DNA from: Symsagittifera roscoffensis
Lineage: Eukaryota > Xenacoelomorpha > Acoela > Convolutidae
Assembly (NCBI RefSeq): GCF_963678635.1
Contig: NC_087071.1
Span: 7,331,624-7,395,623, forward strand
Direction: 5' to 3'
DNA length: 64,000 nt
Part shown: positions 43,061 through 51,939 of the stretch, in pieces
How the letters are laid out: the number at the start of each line of letters is the position of its first letter
How positions within the stretch are numbered: the first letter of the stretch is position 1
Notes under the pieces: model-generated
What the model was told of the DNA's origin: nothing
The model's database searches: none
What the model saw: only the letters and a program-made list of their open reading frames with translations
Translations under genes and position numbers: made by a program

Positions 43061-43785
43061 GCTATGCGGACAAAGTATATTCAATGCAACAACTCATGAG
43101 GCACAAGGGTAAGAAGTTCACGTGGAATAACGCGGCAGAGGAATCAATTCAAAGAATAAAAGGAAAGCTGTGCGAAGCACCAGTGTTATGGATGCCCACA
43201 GAAAAGGAATATATGTACTGGGCACGGATGCATCGGTGGTGGCGATCTCTGGAATACTCCACCAAGAACAGGAGTGGAACGGGAAGACAGTCTTGAGACC
43301 AATTGCTTACGGGAGCAAAGTCTTGAGTGATACAGTGATGAAGTACAGAGCACCCAAAGCGGAAATGTTCGCGTTAGTCACCGCGAATATTTCCGCGAAA
43401 AATACAGGGCATACCTGGGTAGCGAGAGGTTCAAGTTACGAGTCGACAACAGAGCACTCAGTCGGTTAAAAACGTACTCAATGGACAGAGCTACACTGAG
43501 AGATGAATAGTGCGCCTGGATGGTTACAACATGATTATTGAGCACAGAACAAGGGACAAACATCAAAATGCCGACAGCTTGAGCAAAAAGACGGAATTTA
43601 ACGAGAGACAGGAGCAAAGGGAGGCCGGCAGGCTGGAAATCAAAGACGGCTCCTCATTTATGGACAAGGAGACGAATGACAGTCTTCCACTCTCGAGGTG
43701 GCTTGACAAGTCAGGGAAACCGATAGAGGACCATTCCGAGCTGCAAGCTGAAAATGATACGAAAAAAATATCAAGACAAAAATAG
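43061..43785 (+). pseudogene. Copy C: RNase H (broken)
   Basis: RNase H begins near 43190 in a frame shifted from the RT connection: YVLGTDASVVAISGILHQEQ keeps the catalytic Asp, and PIAYGSKVLSDTVMKYRAPK follows. A frameshift near 43395 moves the remainder. The tail (DGYNMIIEHRTRDKHQNADS) is at 43510-43785 after a stop near 43508. This is the least damaged RNase H active site here. Confidence 0.7.
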
Positions 43786-44860
43786 GGATGCCAATGGAAA
43801 TGATGCTCAAGTCGAAGATAGCGAGGGAAACACCAAAAGCAAAAAGCTACGACCTCGGTGAAGTGGAGACAAGAAGGGTGACGAAAGGAGAAGATCTGAG
43901 GAGACTACTCGAAAAACTAGCAGACGATAAACCGGTAGTCCAGAACAATGATAAAGACAAACTTGAAGTCATTATATTGAAAAGAGGGGAAGCGAATCAT
44001 GGCGAGGACTCAACGATAAGCAAGCAACTTGACGACAAAAAAGTTGTGCAGACATTGGTCGAGAAAATCCCAGAGGACATAATAAGACGTACTACGTTTC
44101 GGAAGAAGACGGCGACATTCAAAAAGGAAGCTGAACACCTAAGAACAGATTAAGAGTCCGGGAAGTGGTCGAAATCAGAAGGAGATAGTGATGAAGAGAA
44201 TTTGTCCGGGGAGGAGGAAGAACGGGAGGATGACTCAGAGAAGAGTGGTGATGACCATGACAACCTTTGCAAGATATTAGCAGAAGAGAAAATGAGGCAC
44301 CACGACAGATAACTACAAACTGACTCTTCCGCAGGAACGTACAACCTACAGCAACAGGATGCGTACGAAGGAGAAGAGCTTGAGAAGATAGTGGCGTCAA
44401 GGAAACCATTCAGGGAGCTATCATGCAATTCAAATATCAGGATGAACCTGGAACCGGATGATGACAGAGAGGTCTTGAGAAGGATAGTTTGCGTTAAGCT
44501 AAAAGACGACAACCACAGTCCCGGAGAACTGAACGGTCAAATGATTGTAATGAAAGAACACGTCACAGCGAGATACAGACTATCGGATCTGATACGAGCC
44601 CAGAAGAATAACAAAATGACGAGCAACCTCTCCAAATTGATCCGGACGGGAGAAAAGGAGAAAGGAGACCTGGAGGAAGATAGTTACAAGACCTTGAGCC
44701 AGTTCTACAAAGAGAGAAGGGACCTACTCTATCACACAGCTGATGGTGTGGTAGCCTGTAGGAGGAAAAATGAGGAGAAGATATTACACAAGCATAATCT
44801 CATCATATTACCACAGCTATATCAGACAGGTTTGATTGGCCAGGGTTGAGAAAAGCATGC
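43786..44860 (+). pseudogene. Copy C: acidic linker between RNase H and integrase
   Basis: Two frames (43788-44153 and 44391-44849) of charged, largely disordered sequence flank a stop-containing stretch with NLSGEEEEREDDSEKS-type acidic residues. The 11-mer TGTCCGGGGAG is at 44203-44213. The last part (ARYRLSDLIRAQKNNKMTSN) corresponds to copy B 18260-18320. Confidence 0.6.
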
Positions 44861-45571
44861 GAAAGGTGGGTGAACGCATGTTTGTCGAGTTTGCAATTCA
44901 AATCCCTAAAAAATTAAATTCCCACTTAAGTCCGTGGAAAGCTCGGGATTTAACGAGGTCGTGCAGATAGAAAGTCAGAAGATCTGCATGACTTACTCGG
45001 GATATATTCAGATACTGGTAATTATAGAATACTTCACGAAACTGGCAGAAGCGGTACCATGTCAGACAGCCTCAGCGGAAGAGACTTGTGATCATTTGAT
45101 AACGCACTGGATATCACGATATGGATGTCCGATGACATTCCAATCGGACAATGGGAATGCCTTCGTGGAGGACCTGACAAAAGAACTGATGAGGACATCC
45201 CACATTGCTCAAGCGCATTTAACAACCTACCATCCTCAAACGAACGAAATAATGGAGAGGCAAAAGAGAACTCTGGTGAACATGCTCACGGTATAATGCT
45301 CGGGATACATGACAGATTGGGACAAATATCTGCTGCAAGTGGTAGGGGCGTATAACGGCACGCAGCACTCAACAACAGGGATCAGTCCTTTCATGATGTT
45401 GACTGGCAGGGAAAGAGCGATGCCCCTGACATTCTTCTATCCGGAATACGAAAGGAAAAAAGACGTCGCCGCAGGCGTAAGTGAAGGAAGCGGTCAGGAG
45501 ACAACAGGAATTGAATGAGCTCTGTAGAAGGAACACAGCACAGGCACAAATGAGAAAGCGGAAGAAGTAAG
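44861..45571 (+). pseudogene. Copy C: integrase (zinc domain lost, core broken)
   Basis: Sequence before 44930 is out of frame and lacks the HDQMGHQ part seen in B, so the HHCC domain is incomplete. The core (44934-45296) has VVQIESQKICMT, where the first catalytic Asp appears as Glu, then FTKLAEAVPCQTASAEET, FQSDNGNAF with the second Asp and HPQTNEIMERQ with the Glu. A stop at 45296 and the following frame (45309-45518: DWDKYLLQVVGAYNGTQHST) finish it. It keeps the stretch that B deleted. Confidence 0.75.
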
Positions 45572-46348
45572 ATGAAAAATACAAAAGGGACTAAGAAGTT
45601 ACTGAAGAAATGGAGAAGACCGTTCATGATAACAGAGGTACCCCAGCAGGGCCGGTTCTATCCCTTGAGCACAGGGCGTGCGGCGCACTATGAAAGTCTG
45701 AAACCACACGTCCCATTTACGGAAGACTGGTGTGTACCACAGAACATGGAAGGACTCGAGTACCTACTGGTAGAACCAGCATGTGAGATGAACGAGAGAG
45801 ACACCAGAGAGAAGAATGACGGCAACGAGGAAGTGAGGATGGATGATAACGAGAAGATAGAGGTGGATTCGGACGAAGGATCTTTCGCGGAGGAAGGGTG
45901 GAATGATCCAGAGCAAAACGAGGTACCAAAGTGGACAGAACCAGACCTGCCGATGACCACAGGGACGAGGAAAGGCGATCGCAAACGGACAGGCATGAGA
46001 TGCAACAGTTATGGTGACGACTTCTTGATTGACAAGATACAACCCGACGAGATAAGCGAGGAGTGGGTGAACGTGGGCGAGCTAGTAGCCGATGAAGAGT
46101 GGCAGATCATCAACGACAGCAAGTTTTTCTTGCAAGAAGATTACACCTTAGCGGAACGAGAAGTAGACCTGGAACAAGGCGAGATAGACAGAAGGGAAAA
46201 TACAAGCCTGAGTGTACTGGAACGGATGCATAGCCTTGAGACTGACGAAAAGGAGACGCAAAACATCCAGCAAGTCGACGTGTCAGCAATGAAACAGGTG
46301 AAGACAGGCAATCCATTGTTCGATTGGCAGCCACTGATCGGCCAGTAG
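45572..46348 (+). CDS. Copy C: integrase C-terminus and acidic pol tail
   Basis: The frame is open for 258 codons. It starts with KGTKKLLKKWRRPFMITEVP, the end of the integrase, then RAAHYESLKPHVPFTEDWCV, matching copies A and B, and continues into an acidic tail (EVDSDEGSFAEEGWNDPEQN). Homology to A and B fades after about residue 130. The stop at 46346-46348 is followed 35 nt later by the purine-rich 17-mer shared with copy A. In the other copies the frame reads through this place. The start codon given is only the first one available after a frameshift. Confidence 0.65.
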   Translation: MKNTKGTKKLLKKWRRPFMITEVPQQGRFYPLSTGRAAHYESLKPHVPFTEDWCVPQNMEGLEYLLVEPACEMNERDTREKNDGNEEVRMDDNEKIEVDSDEGSFAEEGWNDPEQNEVPKWTEPDLPMTTGTRKGDRKRTGMRCNSYGDDFLIDKIQPDEISEEWVNVGELVADEEWQIINDSKFFLQEDYTLAEREVDLEQGEIDRRENTSLSVLERMHSLETDEKETQNIQQVDVSAMKQVKTGNPLFDWQPLIGQ

Positions 46349-46383
46349 TAACCACCGGTTAACTTGACCCCAGCACCATCGAC

Positions 46384-46400
46384 GGGGAGTGGGGGTAGGA
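46384..46400 (+). promoter_or_regulatory. Purine-rich tract, copy C
   Basis: GGGGAGTGGGGGTAGGA is identical to copy A 795-811 and is likewise followed by CCCACAC. See copy A for interpretation. Confidence 0.4.
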
Positions 46401-46517
46401 CACACCCACACAGGAAATTTGATGATAAATAAGCTCAGGGACGTGAGAGAGACTAACGGGTTGGAACTTGATCTGGAGGAAACTGAGCCTACCATAGGAG
46501 GAAAATTCAAGACAAAA

Positions 46518-46879
46518 CTGTTTTCGTGTTATCATAGTTTACGTGTAGATTTTTATACCATCTATGTTTAACATCACCTCATGCGGACCATAGGCTTCCG
46601 TGTACCTATTTTCGACGCGGACTGACTTGCTACCACCTCTTGTGAGTAGCGCCCTCAAGGCTCTAGAAGTTGTCTGCAGACTTTTTGCACTTAAGTAATC
46701 TGCGTACACATCAATGTGCATTTTCGTCTGACCGCTTGGCGCACTCAGATTTCTCGTTACTTCGTGGCCGCCCACAGTGACTATCGACTTTATTCTGGCT
46801 CCGATTTTTGTTATGCCGAATGGCTTTCCCGTCACCAATTTTAGAGTGTTGCAATTTCCACTACTTGTCGCTCCCACCT
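46518..46879 (-). pseudogene. Copy D: protease N-terminal fragment
   Basis: The frame reads KPFGITKIGARIKSIVTVGG and MHIDVYADYL, then YGPHEVMLNIDGIKIYT, parallel to copy C 40810-41110. It ends at the junction with copy C before the active site, so this is a truncated remnant. Confidence 0.7.
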
Positions 46880-48564
46880 CGCTTCTGGCACTGGCACTGA
46901 CCTATATAATGTTTCATTCAACTTCTGCCTTTCGATCTCCTGCTTTAGTCGTTGCTCGATCTCTTTCGTTGCTAGGTCTTGTTTCACTTTTTTGATAGCC
47001 TCCGCAGCTGCTTTCTCATAGTTTATTTCTAAATAATTCTTGGACTCAGCTTCAATGGCATTTTTGACTTGCGTTACAGCCTTCACCGTTTTTGTCGGTA
47101 GTTCCACACTCGGTGCCTCCGAGTTTTTTGTGTCAAACTCGGCTTGCCTGTTTCTCGTGTGTTTGGTGTGATTTTGGTTCTACACTGCTTCCCAAAACAA
47201 CGGACAGTCCCTCCTGAAGTGGCTCTCTTGATTGCAGAAGAAGCATCTCGCACCCCTATCTTGATGATCAAGCCACTATAGAACTCATGTTCCTCCGTCT
47301 GGCTCATATCTTCCTCATCCTCTCTCACTCGAGTCAGTGTTCCTTGTAGCGAACGCTTCCAGTGTCCTATTCATCATTTTCTAGGGGTTAGCCCTCGTCA
47401 TGGCATCGGGTCCTACATTAGTGCTCGTAGTGGAATACCCTGGAGCACTTGTCGAGTTCGAGGTTCCATTCTTCATAATTGACGTGGCCCCCCTGCTCTT
47501 ATGCTCGCTGCATTCCGGGGTAACGGTGTGGACTCCCGTTTGTTTTGTTGCGGTTCTACTAAATCGACTCAGTTGCTTTGCGTTCTTTCGGTTACCAGCT
47601 TTTCTTGTGCTGTAGAGTTTCTCAAGAGTGCAACCAGTTTGGACTGTATGGCACATGAACTTTCAGCCTGATCTTTACTCATTATGTCTATTCTCCTCTC
47701 CAGACTCCATAACTTGTTGTTCACTGTGTCATACCAATGCTTCATTTCTTGCATGTCCTTTTTGATTTTTTTCTCGCGCTCTTTGTCGGTAGCCTTTACC
47801 TTGTCTGACATCTGCTGTAGCTTTTCCTCCGTCGCTCTCGCCAGGTTGAAGTAAATGTCTAGGGTCTTGTTCTTGTTATACCGTAATTTCTTTTTTAGTA
47901 CTTGTCTGTTCTCTTCACTGCATGTCAGTTTTTTGTCGTTTTGATCGATTTTTGCAATCAAGTTGCCCAGCTCGAGAGAGGTTGTTTTTTCATGGTGAGC
48001 TGTTGCCCCTTGATCAGCTGTTTCCCCTTGTTCGATTTGCTCATTGTTTTGGTTGGCCTCTGTTGTTATTGCCGAAACTGTTCCAAACAATTTGCCATTC
48101 TCGTTCGTAGGTACTACCTCCTCTTTATCTTTTGGTTTCATTCCGACCATCATTGCAACCCTCTCTGTGAACGACGTTCTTTTTGTTGGAGAACCCTCTT
48201 TTATTGTTTCCGGCATGTTGCTTGTTGTGTCCTCCACAGTGTCACTTGGCGAGAACTGTATCGTCTTCTTTTCCTGTTCTTCCGCATGCGGCATCGGTGT
48301 TGACGCCGTTATTTTCCTTTCCACCTCATCAACACTCTGATCTGGTGTCTCAAAATCAATTTCTATAGCAGGTACCGTTCGTCCCTCCACAGCGCTTACG
48401 TTCGTCTTGCTCTCCTTTGCGCTTCTTTAGTTGACTATGCTCACTGAAAAATTCTTTCTCATTACTTTTTGGTCCGACGGCGTGGCTTTCCGTTGCGACA
48501 AGTTGTGATTTGCCTTTGACTCTAGAACTCTTTTTTCTGCTATCAGTATCCTACTTCGTCTCAT
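46880..48564 (-). pseudogene. Copy D: gag (CCHC intact, frames broken)
   Basis: An ATG at 48564 starts a basic N-terminus that hits a stop near 48430. From 48390 the frame runs 273 codons: RTSFTERVAMMVGMKPKDKE, then a coiled coil (ELGNLIAKIDQNDKKLTCSE; RATEEKLQQMSDKVKATDKE) and KDQAESSCAIQSKLVALLRN. The frame ends at 47569. Capsid-like sequence is largely missing between 47330 and 47570. A CCHC knuckle, RCFFCNQESHFRRDCPLFWE, is intact at about 47250-47190 in another frame. It is the copy that best shows the second knuckle of this family. Confidence 0.7.
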
Positions 48565-50663
48565 GATTTTTTTTCTACAATTTTCTCTATTTACAATATT
48601 AATATGACAATATCAATTTTTACAAAATTCGATACTAAGGTTAAAACTTCTACAATGTATTCCTAACTCTGTTAAAGAATTTTTTTGTTCAATTCGTGAT
48701 CTTGATAGAGAGGATTTTTTGTGATTTAATCGTTCTGACCGGCCTTTTGAGCTTTTACTTAAGTGTTGGGATATTTCACACTGTCCCAAGACCTATCACT
48801 CAAGTGTTGGGCTGCCTCGCACTGTCCCAAGACCCTTTTGCTCTAGTGGTAGGACACTTGGCACTGTCCCAAGACCTTTTCTAACTGTTCCGAGGCTTCT
48901 TCGTACCATCCCAAGACTTCTTGTTGCTGTACCAAGACTTTTCCGTACTGTCTCAAGACTTTTCGGTACTGTCCCAAGACTTTTCCGTACTGTAGTACTG
49001 TCCCAAGACTTCTTCGCACTGTCCCAAGACTTCTTGGTACCGTCCCAAGACTTTTCCGTACTGTCCCAAGACTTCTTCGTACTGTCCCAAGACTTTTCTG
49101 TACTGTCCCAAGACTTTTCCGTACTGTCCCAAGAATTTTCGGTACAGTCGCAAGACTTTTCCGCACTGTCCCAAGACTTCTTCGCACTGTCCCAAGACTT
49201 ATTGGTACCGTTTCAAGATTTCTTGGTACCGTCCCATGACTTTTTCGTACTGTCCCAAGTTTTTATCTTGTATTTATCTCCCTTTATTAATCCGATGCAA
49301 GTTGAAACTGTGATCACCTGTTCATTTAAAACCGATAAAATTAGTACCGAAAATATAGAAACTTAAGCGAGAAAAACGATTAAAAACAGAAAGATTTCCC
49401 ACCTACAATCCAAAGATGACCAATGTCATCCTTCTGTGAAAAAAATGTCTGTACCTTATTGTCACGCGTTTTCCTCCCCTCTACTAACGTTCTTATGGGG
49501 TATTCTCCTTCCGGGTTACAAAAACTGTCTACTTCCGTTCCCCCCACCCGATCCGACCAGGGTATCTACTTTTTTTCGATCTTAAATCTGGATATCCTCA
49601 CGCTGCAACTCTCGCATGAAAGATTCAAATGTAACTAAATCGACGATATCGATTGATTAGTTACTATAATGTGTCCCCCTTTTTACAATTTACCACCGCC
49701 AACCTCTAACTTAACCAGCCCCCCTTCTAACCTCCCCCTATTTAGCTCCCCTCTTAAGCCAAAAATTACCTTAAGCGCTGGGTTTTAAAACTCTTGACAG
49801 AAAATCGTAGAACCTGTTTCCAAGCTCTGCTCAAGTAAAAACGTTTCTCAAAACACTGGGAATCCGCTTATCCAATTTTACACTTATCTCCTATATTGTA
49901 ATATGGATTTTAACGATACCCGATTGACCAACCAGAACACCCCTCTCTGGTGTTCTGATTCCGTACTGGTTGTCTCCTTGGCGTTTCCAGCACCTCTCAC
50001 CAGCACCACTTTCCCACTTGGCTGGTCACCTGTTCCAGTCAATTCTCCCGGTGGTCCATCGATTGACCAAACAGAACACCCTAAGTGCTTTCTCTGTTTG
50101 TTCTCGTCGGTGCTGGATGTCTCTTTGTCGTGTCCAGCACTCGTCGGGTTCCCTTCCTGTGAACCACTTTCCTACTCGGCTGGTCACCTTTTCCAGTCAA
50201 GTCTCCTTGTGGTCCAGCTAAGTTGCAAGATATCTAAAAACCCTTAACAACGCCCCACACTTGGGCAACTTTATAAATTGCTGAATTGATTGAAACGATC
50301 GGTCCTATGAAAACAGTATGGGTATACTATTTATTTTATTATAAAGGCTTGATGCAACTAATCTGGTATCAAAGTCACTGTCCTTTTTTTGTTTTATGGT
50401 TTTTGTTCCTTTTTCTTTTCTTTTTCGGTTTTTGTTTCGTTTTTTGTCTTTTTGCTCGCTTTTTGTCCACTTAGTTACATTACTTTGTTAGCTAGGCCTC
50501 GTTCCGAGAGCGTACCAGGAAGATTTCTCAAGTTTTCTTAAGAAGCTATCACGGTACAGCCGGAAGGTTTACACATTCACGCTGAACCGTACCACCGGTA
50601 CTATAGAATGGGCATGTAGCCCGGAGCTGTGTCAAGTGGTTTCGCCTCATGATGTCGTAAAAA
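48565..50663 (-). other. Copy D leader region
   Basis: This is non-coding leader, homologous in reverse to 33102-35126 and 36171-38501. It contains the 21-bp repeat block, the about 220-bp segment lost from C unit 2 (49423-49640), and a T-rich stretch near 50370-50460 that mirrors the A-rich stretch in C. Open frames on either strand here are repeat by-products or random. Confidence 0.6.
48765..49260 (-). repeat. 21-bp minisatellite in copy D leader
   Basis: About twenty degenerate units built on GTACTGTCCCAAGACTTTTCC (plus strand, a 21-bp unit shown at most once) run head to tail. All frames divide evenly into seven codons, so both strands show heptad-repeat open frames (minus 48843-49187, plus 49034-49366). 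It is the counterpart of the 63-bp repeats of copy C. Confidence 0.85.
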
Positions 50664-50678
50664 CACCCAGGAGCGCCA
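50664..50678 (-). promoter_or_regulatory. Candidate primer-binding site, copy D
   Basis: On the minus strand this reads TGGCGCTCCTGGGTG, 11 nt after the LTR end, exactly as in copy C. Confidence 0.45.
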
Positions 50679-50689
50679 TAAAAACACTA

Positions 50690-51519
50690 TGTAACAGTCG
50701 CCTACTTAAGTCCTGTATGATGTTAAATAAAAAAAGGCCCTATAACCATTGGCTCAAGCGTCAGGAACACTATCTCTTGTGTTTTTCTACCTCGAACGGT
50801 CGGAGCCAATTCGGCTCACTTGCTACATGAGACTAAATTCCTCGTTACAGCTTAAAGGCCACTACCAAAATACCCCCACTCTAGAAAGTAAGAACGTCCC
50901 CATACCTAGGTCTCAAAATACCCAAATAGATACTGAACGCCGTTAAAAACAGGTTCGGAACAGTCCACACAGTTACTTTTATTAGACAGTGGACTTTTGA
51001 TCCATTTCAGATGGATCAACCTAAAACTCTCCATACCTCAATATAACAAGTTTAAAACACACTCAAGAAAACTATGTTGGGTACTCATATGTCAGCACAC
51101 TCGAGAATTGGAGTAACTAAATTAGTCAGTAACCCTAGCATCAAAGGAAATTAAGTTTTAACTCGACAAGTTTGTAATTAATGAGTTTTAATTTGAGAAT
51201 TGAGTTTTTGTGGCTGGACCATTGGGAGATTTCGGTTGTCCACTTTCCCACCAAAGGTTCACTCTGGTCCACTTCAAATTAATATCTTCTTCTTTCGCGA
51301 TCGTTTTGTCTCCTAGAGCATTTTCCCGCTGCTTTTTCGACCACATTCCCGCGATTGTATTTCGATTGTTCTGGTCTTATATTTCTGAGATCTTCAGTTT
51401 TCGCGGGATAATTGAGCATGACATGCTCAATTCGAGTTTTTGAAAAATTCCATTCCACCCCAAAATCAGGTTGCTCTTGTTGCTCATGGTCAAACTTCCA
51501 AATATGACCGACTGGCACT
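50690..51519 (-). repeat. LTR of copy D
   Basis: On the minus strand it starts near GTGCCAGTCGGTCATATT and ends GTTACA, with internal similarity to the C LTRs (for example TGGACCAGAGTGAACCTT near 51255-51272 reversed). It is clearly diverged from them. Confidence 0.7.
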
Positions 51520-51520
51520 T

Positions 51521-51858
51521 TCAGTCTATGTACAGATACTTGAATTTCTTAGGAATTTTGTATATTCTAACACAATTTTCCAAATTAGTTTTCTTTTTAA
51601 ATTTTTTCTGAGCCAAACAACAGGCAAAAGTACTGTGGTCTTTGTTTTGCAGGCCACTAGTAATGAATTTCACAAGGCACAAAGCAAAACAAATCACACT
51701 CTTCTCACCTCTGTCTTTGAAGCGCAGATATTTCCTCTTCTGCTCACGTCTTGCTTTCGCTTTCCTCCTTGCCTGCGATGGTCTCTGTTGTTTGCCGCTG
51801 ATATATCCAATCAGCTCTGACAGCCTTTCGTTGTATGCAACTACCAATCGCAGAGATT
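51521..51858 (-). other. Unassigned segment with a lysine/arginine-rich reading frame
   Basis: Between copy D and LINE 2 the minus strand is open with AYNERLSELIGYISGKQQRP, a basic stretch QARRKAKARREQKRKYLRFK and a tail. I do not recognise it. It could be an exon of a host gene split by repeats, a repeat fragment, or chance. A splice-acceptor-like TTTGCAG lies on the plus strand near 51643, but nothing else supports a gene. Confidence 0.2.
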
Positions 51859-51884
51859 TAGATAGATAGATAGATAGGTAGATA
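51859..51884 (-). repeat. (TAGA)n tail of LINE 2
   Basis: Six imperfect tetranucleotide units (TCTA on the element strand) mark the 3' end. Confidence 0.8.
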
Positions 51885-51939
51885 CTTAAATTAGTCATCT
51901 ATAAATCGTAATCAGACATAACAAATTAAACTATATGTC

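Larger units (their letters stand above)
31337..46517 (+). mobile_element. Ty3/gypsy-type element, copy C (related family, 3'-truncated)
   Basis: Starting inside the 3' LTR of B, it holds an LTR, a second LTR with leader, a tandem repeat of LTR plus leader, then gag, protease, RT, RNase H, linker, integrase and acidic pol tail. The pol is clearly related to B but with a different gag N-terminus, different LTRs and different leader minisatellite. It ends at about 46517, where the inverted copy D begins, so ORF3 and 3' LTR are missing. It is inactive, with many frameshifts. Confidence 0.75.
46518..51519 (-). mobile_element. Ty3/gypsy-type element, copy D (inverted, truncated in protease)
   Basis: Read on the minus strand it holds a C-type LTR (51519-50690), primer-site motif, leader with minisatellite, gag and the start of the protease, and then stops at about 46518, where copy C ends tail to tail. 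Its gag is closely related to that of C. No target-site duplication can be assigned at the junction. The LTR start at 51519 is damaged (AGTGCC instead of TGTGCC). Confidence 0.75.

Noticed and set aside
48843-49366. Heptad-repeat open frames on both strands in the copy D leader
   Set aside because: They arise from the 21-bp unit; both strands are open at once, which argues against coding.
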